The position numbers and the translations under genes are program-made. 11,520 bases of DNA from Flavobacteriales bacterium (GTDB taxonomy: Bacteria; Bacteroidota; Bacteroidia; Flavobacteriales; Flavobacteriaceae), in assembly GCA_026983815.1 (NCBI GenBank), contig JALSTJ010000208.1, positions 1-11,520 on the forward strand. The letters run 5' to 3'. Below, piece by piece: positions 1-7,604 of this stretch (its first letter is position 1; each line of letters begins with the position of its first letter). Below the pieces are notes generated by a model. That model ran no database searches, was not told where the DNA came from, and worked only from the letters and a program-made list of their open reading frames with translations.

Positions 1-62
1 TTATATATGAAATTTCTACTTTTAGGTGTTAACAATATCTCTTTATCATGTTGTTTTGTCAT
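1..62 (-). CDS. possible 5' end of an unidentified gene, partial at window edge
   Basis: An ATG on the minus strand at 62-60 opens a frame that stays free of stop codons to the window edge, giving about 20 residues that begin MTKQHDKEILL. It starts 35 nt after the stop of the preceding minus-strand gene. A near-match to the Bacteroidota -7 box (TATTGTTG against TAnnTTTG, minus strand, 85 to 78) lies 15 nt upstream of the ATG, a spacing also seen for the neighbouring gene. Twenty residues are too few to identify a family, and a short open frame can arise by chance in AT-rich DNA, so this is tentative. Confidence 0.4.
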   Translation of the reverse strand, partial: MTKQHDKEILLTPKSRNFIY

Positions 63-97
63 GCAATAAAAGAATATCAACAATAAAAATAGCATCC

Positions 98-1063
98 TCA
101 ATCATATTCAACGACACCTATTTGTAAATCATTGGTGTCTTGAGCCGATATTTTTTCTTTTTTTACAACTCTACTCATAAAATTAAACCAATCATATCCA
201 TTGGGGTCTTTTTCTTCATCCATTGGTAGGTTACTTTTTTTCAATTGTGCTACAAAAACAATAAAATTGGCAACTAATCCTTTTAAAATAGTTTCAACAT
301 ATGATTTTGATACTTTATTTACTGGAAATAAAAAGCGAATACCCTTTTCTTGTGAAACGTCCAATAGTATAGAGGTATTTTCAGGACCTATTAATGGAAA
401 TGTATGATTTTTTTCGGGTAAACTGATTCTTTGCCAATTTTTCCCTTTGTCGATTCCCAAACTATATAATAGAAATCCATTAAGATAAGTTTCATAACCA
501 TTACTTACTTCATATAATCCGGTAAGCCAGGTATAAGTATTAGATTCCTCAAAAATCGGATCTTCTTGGGTTGCCCACCACATTGCATATGTTCCTTTGG
601 GCTTGTTTTGCAAATCAACCAAAAAATGCCCCAATTGTATGGGTGCTAAGGCTGAAACAGGTTCTACTTCTATTGTTACCGGTATTGCACTAAAATAAAT
701 AAGATTTGGATATTGAGTTTTGGAAATGTGTTTTTTTACATTATTAAATTGAGCCAAGTCATTTCTGTTATATATAAAATAAACAGAATATTTTTCATCG
801 TTTATTTGAAAAACCAAAGGAACTGTTAATAAATTTTCACCTATCAAGTGACTATACATCACTTTATATGAAAATTTTTGGTTTTGTTGTTTTGCAATTT
901 TTTCAAACTCGGCCATAGCCAGAATAACATCTATGCTTAATTGGGTTGAATTGGTGAGTTGTACTTTTCCTAATCCATATTTGAAGGTATTTGTATGAAA
1001 AATATTTTGGTTTTCATTGGATGGTTTTTCTTGACCTCCAAATATTTTATTAAAAAATCCCAT
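98..1063 (-). CDS. unrecognised soluble protein, 321 aa
   Basis: I do not recognise the family and assign no function. The frame can be extended to a TTG at 1081, but the ATG at 1063 is preferred. It gives the common cytosolic-protein opening MGFFNKIFGG, and a perfect -7 box (TATATTTG, minus strand, 1086 to 1079) would overlap the TTG start while sitting 15 nt ahead of the ATG. The protein shows no signal peptide, no convincing transmembrane segment and no Walker, zinc-finger or catalytic motif that I can name. It is rich in aromatic residues in its middle part (for example YAMWWATQEDP and NTYTWLTGLYE) and has an acidic tail (VVEYD). It starts 36 nt after the flippase gene stop, so it could be the last gene of the sugar cassette or an independent gene with its own promoter. 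Codon and base use match the neighbours. Confidence 0.8.
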   Translation of the reverse strand: MGFFNKIFGGQEKPSNENQNIFHTNTFKYGLGKVQLTNSTQLSIDVILAMAEFEKIAKQQNQKFSYKVMYSHLIGENLLTVPLVFQINDEKYSVYFIYNRNDLAQFNNVKKHISKTQYPNLIYFSAIPVTIEVEPVSALAPIQLGHFLVDLQNKPKGTYAMWWATQEDPIFEESNTYTWLTGLYEVSNGYETYLNGFLLYSLGIDKGKNWQRISLPEKNHTFPLIGPENTSILLDVSQEKGIRFLFPVNKVSKSYVETILKGLVANFIVFVAQLKKSNLPMDEEKDPNGYDWFNFMSRVVKKEKISAQDTNDLQIGVVEYD

Positions 1064-1078
1064 AAATTTATTTTTTTT

Positions 1079-1086
1079 CAAATATA
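1079..1086 (-). promoter_or_regulatory. candidate -7 promoter box
   Basis: Read on the minus strand this is TATATTTG, a full match to the Bacteroidota -7 consensus TAnnTTTG. It ends 15 nt before the ATG at 1063 and lies in the gap after the flippase gene. No convincing -33 TTTG was found, and in AT-rich DNA this octamer is expected by chance fairly often. Confidence 0.4.
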
Positions 1087-1099
1087 ATATAATTTTTTG

Positions 1100-2407
1100 T
1101 TATTTGATTAAAATTTCTTTCTTGTTAAATAAAAATTTTCTATAAATAAAAATTAATCCGGATAGATAAAATACATAGCTGATAAAGTAAGCAATGGTAA
1201 TGCCATATAGTTGGTATTTTTTTAGTAAAATATAACTTGAGATATAATAAACCAGCCAAAAACCTATCTCCATAATAAGATATTTTCTGACATGAGCTTT
1301 GGCAAGCATCAGAAATGCAAGGGTCATGGAAAGAACCCTTAAATAATCGCCGAATATTTGCCAAAGAAACAAATTTTCAGAAGGAAGATATGCTTTGGAA
1401 TAAAACAATAATATTACCCAATAACGTAGTAAATAAAGTAGCAAAATTCCAATACTAAAAAATGGAACAATTTGTTTTAAGAATTTTTTTATTTCTTTTT
1501 TCAGTTCGATATTAGTATGAATTTTTGCCAAACGTGGATAGTAATATAAACCGAAAACCGGCAGGATTAAACTTATAAATAATCCAGAAATTTTTTTTAC
1601 AGCATCCCAATATCCTGCATGTATGCCCAAATCTCCCGAATAATGTTCGAAAATAAGATTTCGTATCAAAATTGTAAAAATAGGAACAATCACTGAGCTG
1701 ATCATTGCCATAATGATATAAGCAAAGAGTCTTTGGAAATGTTTTTTGTCGGTGTTATTAAATGAAATTTTAAGGATTTTTTTGATATCTTTTCTCAGAT
1801 AAAATAAACTGACAACAAAACTGATGATTTGTGTTATTAAAACCAAAATCAAAGCACCGGTTAAATGAAAATTATAAATTAAATATAATGCTATCAGCGC
1901 AGTAAAAAAATTTGAAGTAATACTGATATAGGTAATTTTTTTATATTCTTGAAATCCACGGATAATTGCTTGAATTACAATATTTATTGCAGATATAGGC
2001 AAGAGAATTCCTGTTAGTTTGATGATGAAATGAAAGCTATATTCCGGAAAAATCAATTGATTGATAGTTTTGGAAAAAACGAAAATAGATATGCCTAAAA
2101 AAAATGAAGTTATTAAAACAATTTTATAGGAGGTAGATAAAAAAGATGTCAATTGTTTGGAATTGTTCTGATATTTTGCTCCATATTTGGTAACGCCTTC
2201 TTGAATGCCCAATGTTGAAAATCCTTCAATGGTTTGCAAAAAATTACGCAACTGTTCACTCAAAGTTGTTCCTTGCGGCCCAATGTAAATCGCTATAAGT
2301 TTATTGATTATCCAACCACTTAATACACGACTCAATACCCCTAAAGAATTGAATGCAGATATTTTAAGCCAAATGTTATCTATTAATATTTTTTTTAATC
2401 TATTCAA
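1100..2407 (-). CDS. Wzx/MATE-type polysaccharide (O-antigen) flippase
   Basis: A 435-residue, highly hydrophobic protein with roughly a dozen predicted membrane segments spread over its whole length and lysine-rich loops between them. This is the profile of the MOP superfamily of lipid-linked oligosaccharide flippases (Wzx, RfbX, MurJ-like). The N-terminal stretch around residues 33-70, with IYIGPQGTTL followed by TLGIQEGVTKYGAKY, resembles the conserved start of WzxE and O-antigen translocases (GPxG...G...G..KY..E). Family knowledge suggests it moves an undecaprenyl-linked sugar across the inner membrane; the actual substrate is not visible. The start is a TTG whose last two bases begin the TGA stop of the upstream aminotransferase (overlap TTGA, 2407 to 2404). 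The next in-frame codons upstream are ATA and then a stop, and no ATG follows for more than 200 residues, so TTG is the only reasonable start. The overlap implies translational coupling. Confidence 0.85.
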   Translation of the reverse strand: MNRLKKILIDNIWLKISAFNSLGVLSRVLSGWIINKLIAIYIGPQGTTLSEQLRNFLQTIEGFSTLGIQEGVTKYGAKYQNNSKQLTSFLSTSYKIVLITSFFLGISIFVFSKTINQLIFPEYSFHFIIKLTGILLPISAINIVIQAIIRGFQEYKKITYISITSNFFTALIALYLIYNFHLTGALILVLITQIISFVVSLFYLRKDIKKILKISFNNTDKKHFQRLFAYIIMAMISSVIVPIFTILIRNLIFEHYSGDLGIHAGYWDAVKKISGLFISLILPVFGLYYYPRLAKIHTNIELKKEIKKFLKQIVPFFSIGILLLYLLRYWVILLFYSKAYLPSENLFLWQIFGDYLRVLSMTLAFLMLAKAHVRKYLIMEIGFWLVYYISSYILLKKYQLYGITIAYFISYVFYLSGLIFIYRKFLFNKKEILIK

Positions 2408-3504
2408 TATTTATTGATTTTTTCTACAATAAATTCCAATTCTTCTTTTTCTAGTTTTTCATGAATAGGAATACTGACAATTCTTTTCATACTATAATCA
2501 GTAGCAGGCGCGTAGACTGTATCAAATTCAGGATAAGCTTTCTGACGATGTGCTGGCAAGGGATAATGAATTATGGTTTCAATTTCATTGTCTGACAAAT
2601 ATTTTCTAAACTTTTCTCTTTCTCCTTGCACTTGTATCACAAACTGATGATAAACATGGTCAGCAGTAAATAGGGTAGTAGGTAATTCTATTTTTGGATT
2701 TTGAATGTTATTTAAATAAAATTGGGCATGTTCTTTTCTTTTTGAATTGATATAATCCAAAAAAGGCAATTTTATATTTAAAAATGCCGCTTGTATTTCA
2801 TCTAATCGTGAATTAAATCCCTTATAATCACTGATATATTTTTTTCTTTGTCCGTAATTGCCCAAAACACGGACAATTTCAGCTAATTCTTCATCGTTAG
2901 TAGTAACGGCGCCTGCATCGCCCAAAGCTCCTAAATTTTTTGTTGGATAGAAACTAAATGCAGCGGCATCGCCTAGATTTCCTGCTTTTTTATTTCCAAA
3001 TTTTGCTCCATGTGCTTGTGCAGCATCTTCTATGATTAATAAGTTATAAACTTTTGCCATTTTCCAAATTTCATCCATATCAACGGTTTGACCGTATAAA
3101 TGCACCGGCATAACGGCTTTTGTTTTGGAAGTGATACTTTGTGGAATAAGTTCCGTATTAATATTTAATGTGTCAGGATGAATGTCTATCGGAACAGGAA
3201 TCAAACCGGCTTGACTCACACCCAAAAAACTGGCAATATAGGTGTTGGCAGGCACTAAAACTTCATCTCCTTCTTTAAGTTTTCCTAAAATTTTATAAGC
3301 TTCAAAAATCAAACGAATGGCATCCAGTCCATTTCCGGTTCCTATACAAAAACTCGTTTGACAATATTTTGCAAAATTATTTTCAAATTGTTTAACTTCT
3401 TTACCATTTATATAGAATCCGTTGGAAATAAATTTGCGAAATTTATTCCCAAAATCATTTTCATATGCTTGATTGATTTGTTTTAAATCGAGAAATTTAA
3501 TCAT
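2404..3504 (-). CDS. DegT/DnrJ/EryC1/StrS-type nucleotide-sugar aminotransferase
   Basis: A 366-residue fold-type I PLP enzyme of normal length for the family. Visible landmarks in order are a cofactor phosphate-binding turn FCIGTGNGLDAIRLI (about 52-66), PANTYIASFLGV (85-96), the pyridine-nitrogen aspartate in IIEDAAQAHGAKFG (D160), and the Schiff-base lysine in FSFYPTKNLGALGDAGAV (K189). The substrate-proximal GNYGQRKKY...GFNSRLDEIQAAFL stretch follows. The latter two blocks are closest to enzymes that aminate dTDP-3-keto- or 4-keto-6-deoxyhexoses (FdtB, QdtB, TylB, WecE) using glutamate as amino donor; I cannot settle the position aminated. It overlaps the upstream acetyltransferase by ATGA and the downstream flippase by TTGA, so the three form one translational unit. 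This supports a role in making an amino sugar for a surface glycan. No dehydratase or keto-isomerase (RmlB, FdtA type) is in the window. Confidence 0.92.
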   Translation of the reverse strand: MIKFLDLKQINQAYENDFGNKFRKFISNGFYINGKEVKQFENNFAKYCQTSFCIGTGNGLDAIRLIFEAYKILGKLKEGDEVLVPANTYIASFLGVSQAGLIPVPIDIHPDTLNINTELIPQSITSKTKAVMPVHLYGQTVDMDEIWKMAKVYNLLIIEDAAQAHGAKFGNKKAGNLGDAAAFSFYPTKNLGALGDAGAVTTNDEELAEIVRVLGNYGQRKKYISDYKGFNSRLDEIQAAFLNIKLPFLDYINSKRKEHAQFYLNNIQNPKIELPTTLFTADHVYHQFVIQVQGEREKFRKYLSDNEIETIIHYPLPAHRQKAYPEFDTVYAPATDYSMKRIVSIPIHEKLEKEELEFIVEKINKY

Positions 3505-4472
3505 AATAGAATTTCATTGGTTAAATCTATTTCTTGTAAATTAAAACTATAAAAATACTGATTGAAAATTTTACTACCAAAACTTTCTTTCCAATATACC
3601 AAACTTTTATTGAGTTGATCAGGGGCTACTTGCGAACTCCCCAAACTAAAATATCTATATTTATCTTGATATTGACTAAAGATTTGATCTATCAAAAAAT
3701 CAACAGCATTTCTTGAATCTTTTTGTAGCGTGGAATGAACATATTGAAAATGTAAAGTTCCATCAAATAAATATACCAAAGCTCCACTGCTAAGCTCTTG
3801 TTCTTTACAAAGACCAAACAAAAGAATTTTTTCAGGGAATCTTTGCATCAACAAGCGGATTTCTTCAATTGTATGAACCGGTTGGGCTTGATATCTATTT
3901 TTTAAATTTTGATGAACCAATATCCAGAAATCATCAATCAATTTATTATTTTGATAAATTTTCAATTCAAAATTCAGAGCTTTTCTGATGCTTCTTTTTC
4001 GGTTTCTATTGGGGGAATAATTCGAATTTTCAAACGCAAAAAATGGCATTAACATTTGGATATTTCCTCCCAATGCATTAAAAATAAATTCATTGGATTG
4101 GTCGGTTTGTCTGTGAAAAATTTCCGGGACTGTTTTAATATCCAAGGTTTTAAATCCTTTTTTCTTTAAAAAAAGTAATGCCTGTTTGACAAGCTCTATT
4201 TTCTTATCGATAAAGATATTTGTGTCTATTAAAAAATCTCCATAAGTCAAGCCATTATGAGAAAAAATTTGATCATTCTTTCGATGAGCCGGCAAGACGC
4301 CTATTAATTTGGCACCATTGAAAAACATAAGTGAATAATCCTCAAACCTGTTAGCGTGATAATCCAAGTATCTTCTCAAGTGCAAAAAGGTTCCACGAGA
4401 AGTTTTGGGAATAAAATCATCCCAAATTTTTTGTAAATGACTTTGATATTTAACAATTTCCAACTGCATCAT
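3501..4472 (-). CDS. FemAB-like GNAT family N-acyltransferase
   Basis: A 323-residue cytosolic protein matching, from memory, a Bacteroidota family of double-GNAT (FemAB / BioF2-like) acyltransferases. It has an N-terminal half with FLHLRRYLDYHANRFEDYSLMFF and LIGVLPAHR...HNGLTYG (about 29-80), then NRNRKRSIRKAL. The second GNAT half has KNRYQAQPVHTIEEIRLLMQRFPEKILLFGL (about 191-221), SSGALVYLFDGTLHFQYVHSTL and YFSLGSSQ...LNKSLVYWKESFGSK. Members are commonly found beside DegT-type aminotransferases, where they are thought to acylate the newly formed sugar amine; that role here is inferred from context. Two adjacent ATG codons (4472 and 4469) could serve as start. It begins 8 nt after the birA stop, and its TGA stop overlaps the aminotransferase start (ATGA). 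A peptide-type FemAB substrate cannot be excluded from sequence alone. Confidence 0.8.
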   Translation of the reverse strand: MMQLEIVKYQSHLQKIWDDFIPKTSRGTFLHLRRYLDYHANRFEDYSLMFFNGAKLIGVLPAHRKNDQIFSHNGLTYGDFLIDTNIFIDKKIELVKQALLFLKKKGFKTLDIKTVPEIFHRQTDQSNEFIFNALGGNIQMLMPFFAFENSNYSPNRNRKRSIRKALNFELKIYQNNKLIDDFWILVHQNLKNRYQAQPVHTIEEIRLLMQRFPEKILLFGLCKEQELSSGALVYLFDGTLHFQYVHSTLQKDSRNAVDFLIDQIFSQYQDKYRYFSLGSSQVAPDQLNKSLVYWKESFGSKIFNQYFYSFNLQEIDLTNEILL

Positions 4473-4480
4473 TCGTTTTC

Positions 4481-5071
4481 TTATTTTATAGGATATATTT
4501 CGGGCTTATATAGAAAATTTTCATATTTATTTTTAATAGATTTCTCATTGGCTGAAAAGTTTTTTTTCAAAAATTTTTTTATTTCCAAAGATAGAGAATT
4601 CAAATCATATTCCTTATGAGTAATCAATTTCATTGAAGTGGCAAATGGTAAGTCTTTAAAATTTTCTTGATTGACATTCATGCCAATTCCTATGATACTT
4701 TCGTGAATTTGATTTTTATAAACTGTATTTTCAATAAGAATTCCTGCAATTTTATAATAACCTGACAAAATGTCGTTGGGATATTTTATTTTTAAATCAG
4801 GGATGTTAAATTTTTGCAAAAAATCTATCAAACTTACCGACACAATTTGATTGAGCAAAAAATTTTTTTTAGCAGGAAGCTTGTATCTTACATAATAGCT
4901 AATTAGAATATTTTTGCAACATTCTGATTTCCAAATATTTGACCGTTGTCCCTTTCCTTTTGTTTGCTGATTGGTTCTCACGTAAAAAAAATCGGGTAAT
5001 TTATTTTTTTTTGCGTAACTTTTCAGAAAATCATTCGTTGATATTATGGTATCAAAATTGATAGGATTCAT
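4481..5071 (-). CDS. birA: biotin--[acetyl-CoA carboxylase] ligase, short form
   Basis: Attaches biotin through biotinyl-AMP to the carrier lysine of biotin-dependent carboxylases. The catalytic domain is complete in outline: substrate loop STNDFLK (11-17), QTKGKGQRSNIW (36-47) in the position of the usual GRGRxGxxW biotin/AMP loop, KYPNDIL (96-102, family KWPNDL with the key lysine K96), KIAGILIE (107-114) and GIGMNVN (128-134). There is no N-terminal DNA-binding domain, so it should be enzyme only and not a repressor. At 196 residues it stops at YENFLYKPEIYPIK, where relatives of about 240 residues continue into a C-terminal SH3-like domain. The next gene starts 8 nt after the stop, so there is no room for the missing part. 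The loop is also divergent (GKGQRS for GRGQMG/GRGRRG, and CCKN for the usual GKN). Start ATG at 5071, divergent from rsfS across 45 bp. Confidence 0.88.
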   Translation of the reverse strand: MNPINFDTIISTNDFLKSYAKKNKLPDFFYVRTNQQTKGKGQRSNIWKSECCKNILISYYVRYKLPAKKNFLLNQIVSVSLIDFLQKFNIPDLKIKYPNDILSGYYKIAGILIENTVYKNQIHESIIGIGMNVNQENFKDLPFATSMKLITHKEYDLNSLSLEIKKFLKKNFSANEKSIKNKYENFLYKPEIYPIK

Positions 5072-5086
5072 ATGAATAAAAAAACT

Positions 5087-5094
5087 TATTTTTG
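5087..5094 (+). promoter_or_regulatory. rsfS-ftsH promoter, -7 box
   Basis: TATTTTTG is a full match to the Bacteroidota -7 consensus TAnnTTTG and continues as CACTT, a downstream context common in flavobacterial promoters. It ends 22 nt before the rsfS ATG, so the leader would be about 15 nt. A TTG near 5058-5060 is too far upstream to be a standard -33 element. The box lies in the 45-bp spacer shared with birA, so the two divergent promoters would overlap. Confidence 0.6.
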
Positions 5095-5116
5095 CACTTA
5101 AATTTATTACGAATAT

Positions 5117-5482
5117 ATGACAAAAACAATAAATACCGATACTTTAATCAATAAAATCATTGAAGGAATAGAAGAAGTCAAAGGGAAAAATATTACACTT
5201 CTGGATTTAAGAAATATTGATAATGCAGTAACCCAATATTTTATTATAGCCGAAGGAACCTCCAATACACAAGTTCAAGCGATTTCTGATTCCATAAAAA
5301 AAGTTGTTAGTAAAAACTTACAACAAAAACCTTGGCATATAGAAGGAGAAGATAAAGCCGAATGGATATTGATGGATTATGTGGATATAGTGGTTCATGT
5401 TATGCAAAAATCAACAAGGGAATATTATAATTTGGAAGAACTTTGGGGAGATGCAAAAGTGATGCAATTGGGTGTCGATTAA
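5117..5482 (+). CDS. rsfS: ribosomal silencing factor RsfS
   Basis: A 121-residue DUF143/Iojap family protein of normal length. The family binds uL14 on the large ribosomal subunit and blocks subunit joining when nutrients are short. The diagnostic C-terminal half is intact: KPWHIEGEDKAEWILMDYVDIVVHVM (about 71-96) followed by REYYNLEELWGDAKV (101-115). The N-terminal part has ITLLDLRNIDNAVTQYFIIAEGTSNTQVQAISDSI, matching the family's V.DvR..... DyFVIatG.S..qv.AiaD pattern. The start is the ATG at 5117, supported by the -7 box just upstream. The ftsH ATG follows the stop by 18 nt with no terminator between, so the two are likely co-transcribed, an arrangement common in Bacteroidota. Confidence 0.95.
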   Translation: MTKTINTDTLINKIIEGIEEVKGKNITLLDLRNIDNAVTQYFIIAEGTSNTQVQAISDSIKKVVSKNLQQKPWHIEGEDKAEWILMDYVDIVVHVMQKSTREYYNLEELWGDAKVMQLGVD

Positions 5483-5500
5483 TTAAAAAACGAATTGAGT

Positions 5501-7534
5501 ATGACAAATAAAGAAAAACAAAACAATCTAAATAAAAACAAAAAAAATCCTTTGGAAAAAAGACCCAAATTCAAGTTTAATGTTTTTTGGATCTATTTAG
5601 CCATATCTGCCCTTATCCTTTTGGTAATGGTCAATCAAGGTGAAAACAAAGATGATCGTGTGCTTACTTATAATCGCTTTGAAGATCTACTAGAAAAAGG
5701 AAAAATCAATAAAGTAATTATAGAAAACAAGCATTTGGCAAATATTTACATTACAGATGCAGCCAAAAGTGAAGCTGCCAATAAACCATCGGAAAAAGGA
5801 TTTTTTTCCAACCCTACAACTCCGGATTATATTTTGGAAATTGGTGATTTGCAAAATTTCGAGAAAAAATTGGAACAAGCCAAGAAAAATGGAATAGACA
5901 TCACTTATCGTTATAAAACCAATACCGATTATTTCGTCGGATTCTTGGTAAATGTATTGCCTTGGATATTAATATTAGGATTTTGGTTTTATCTCATGAA
6001 ACGCATGTCAGGTGGTGCTGCCGGTCCGGGCGGTGGCGGTGGTGGAGGAATTTTCAGTATTGGAAAATCCAGAGCAGAACTTTATGATGCCAATAAAAAA
6101 GAAAAGACTACTTTTAAAGATGTAGCAGGATTAGAAGGAGCAAAAGAGGAAGTCAAAGAAATTGTTGATTTTTTAAAGAATACCGATAAATATACCAAAT
6201 TGGGAGGTAAAATTCCGAAAGGAGTTTTATTGGTAGGACCTCCGGGAACAGGAAAAACCCTTTTGGCAAAAGCAGTTGCCGGTGAAGCAAAAGTACCATT
6301 TTTCTCTCTTTCGGGTTCTGATTTTGTAGAGATGTTTGTTGGTGTGGGAGCGTCAAGGGTAAGAGATTTGTTTAAAAAAGCTAAAGAAAAATCTCCTTCT
6401 ATTATATTTATAGATGAAATTGATGCAATTGGACGTGCCAGAGGAAAAAATAATATTACCGGTGGAAATGATGAAAGAGAAAATACACTGAATCAGTTGC
6501 TTACTGAAATGGATGGTTTTGGCAGTAAAGATAATGTCATAGTAATCGGAGCAACCAACCGTGCCGATGTTTTGGATAAAGCTTTATTGAGAGCCGGACG
6601 TTTTGATAGACAAATTTTTGTTGATTTACCGGATTTGAACGAGAGAAAAGAAATTTTTCAAGTTCACCTCAAACCCTTAAAACTTGCCGATGATGTAGAT
6701 GTGGATTTTCTTGCCAAGCAAACGCCCGGTTTCTCCGGTGCCGATATTGCCAATGTTTGTAATGAAGCCGCTTTAATCGCTGCTCGGAAAAACAAAGAAA
6801 AAGTAGATAGACAAGATTTCTTGGATGCTGTAGATCGAATTATTGGGGGATTGGAAAAGAAAAATAAAGTGATCAAACCCGAAGAAAAACGTAGGGTGGC
6901 GCATCATGAAGCCGGACATGCCACTGCCAGCTGGCTTTTGGAACATGCACATCCATTGGTGAAAGTAACTATTGTCCCAAGAGGTCAATCGCTTGGAGCT
7001 GCTTGGTATTTGCCTGAAGAAAGATTGTTGGTTGAAAAAGAACAAATGTTGGATGAAATTGCAGCAACACTAGCCGGACGTGCGGCAGAAGAAATTATTT
7101 TTGGAAATATTTCTACCGGAGCTTTAAATGATTTGGAAAAGGTAACCAAACAAGCACGTGCGATGGTTACGATTTATGGTTTGAATGAAAAAATAGGGAA
7201 TTTGACTTATTATGATTCTACCGGACAAGAATATGGTTTTACGAAACCTTATAGTGAAAAAACAGCGGAATTAATTGATGAGGAAATTTCTAAATTGATT
7301 GAAGGTCAGTATCAGCGAGTTAAAGAATTGCTATCCAAAAATAAAGATAAACTTAAAAAATTGGCTGAAAAATTATTGGAAAAAGAAGTAATTTTCAAAG
7401 AAGATTTGGAAGAAATTTTTGGAAAAAGACCTTTTGATAAAACAAATAAAAATAAAGATTTCAATAAGAAATCCGGTGATATTTCCGAAGCACAAGGAGA
7501 GCAGTCCAAAAATGAAAAAGAATCACATAAATAG
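5501..7534 (+). CDS. ftsH: ATP-dependent zinc metalloprotease FtsH
   Basis: A membrane-anchored AAA+ protease that extracts and degrades misfolded or short-lived membrane and cytosolic proteins; 677 residues from the ATG at 5501. A TTG six bases upstream (5495) is possible but less likely. Domains in order: lysine-rich N-terminus, TM1 (about 29-45), periplasmic FtsH_ext domain, TM2 (about 147-166), a glycine-rich linker (169-185), then the AAA+ domain. The AAA+ domain has Walker A GPPGTGKT (246-253), pore motif MFVGVGASRVRDLF, Walker B IIFIDEID (301-308), and the second region of homology with arginine fingers in LLRAGRFDRQ. The M41 protease domain has HEAGH (469-473) and the third zinc ligand in GALNDLEKVT (D544). 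The C-terminal tail is hydrophilic and rich in K, N, D and E, with no recognisable fold. All catalytic residues are present. It follows rsfS and is closed by a hairpin with a T tract. Confidence 0.98.
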   Translation: MTNKEKQNNLNKNKKNPLEKRPKFKFNVFWIYLAISALILLVMVNQGENKDDRVLTYNRFEDLLEKGKINKVIIENKHLANIYITDAAKSEAANKPSEKGFFSNPTTPDYILEIGDLQNFEKKLEQAKKNGIDITYRYKTNTDYFVGFLVNVLPWILILGFWFYLMKRMSGGAAGPGGGGGGGIFSIGKSRAELYDANKKEKTTFKDVAGLEGAKEEVKEIVDFLKNTDKYTKLGGKIPKGVLLVGPPGTGKTLLAKAVAGEAKVPFFSLSGSDFVEMFVGVGASRVRDLFKKAKEKSPSIIFIDEIDAIGRARGKNNITGGNDERENTLNQLLTEMDGFGSKDNVIVIGATNRADVLDKALLRAGRFDRQIFVDLPDLNERKEIFQVHLKPLKLADDVDVDFLAKQTPGFSGADIANVCNEAALIAARKNKEKVDRQDFLDAVDRIIGGLEKKNKVIKPEEKRRVAHHEAGHATASWLLEHAHPLVKVTIVPRGQSLGAAWYLPEERLLVEKEQMLDEIAATLAGRAAEEIIFGNISTGALNDLEKVTKQARAMVTIYGLNEKIGNLTYYDSTGQEYGFTKPYSEKTAELIDEEISKLIEGQYQRVKELLSKNKDKLKKLAEKLLEKEVIFKEDLEEIFGKRPFDKTNKNKDFNKKSGDISEAQGEQSKNEKESHK

Positions 7535-7547
7535 ATTACAAAAAAGG

Positions 7548-7570
7548 CCGGTTTAATACTGGTTTTTTTT
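7548..7570 (+). terminator. probable intrinsic terminator after ftsH
   Basis: Starting 14 nt after the ftsH stop, CCGGT (7548-7552), a 5-nt loop and ACTGG (7558-7562) form a short stem with one G-T pair, followed directly by eight T residues (7563-7570). An A run upstream (7540-7545) could extend the stem past a GG bulge. The stem is short, so termination may be partial. Confidence 0.6.
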
Positions 7571-7604
7571 ATTTAAAATTAAATTATTTAAAAAACTGTG
7601 TTTT

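Noticed and set aside
1100..5071. Possibility that the minus-strand cluster is a defence or mobile system
   Set aside because: All but one of the five genes match biosynthetic or transport families, and no integrase, transposase, nuclease, terminal repeat or tRNA attachment site is visible.
6773..7045. Minus-strand ORFs opposite ftsH, including this 90-codon one
   Set aside because: Shadows of the ftsH coding frame; low-complexity and phenylalanine-rich because they are antisense to lysine/glutamate codons.
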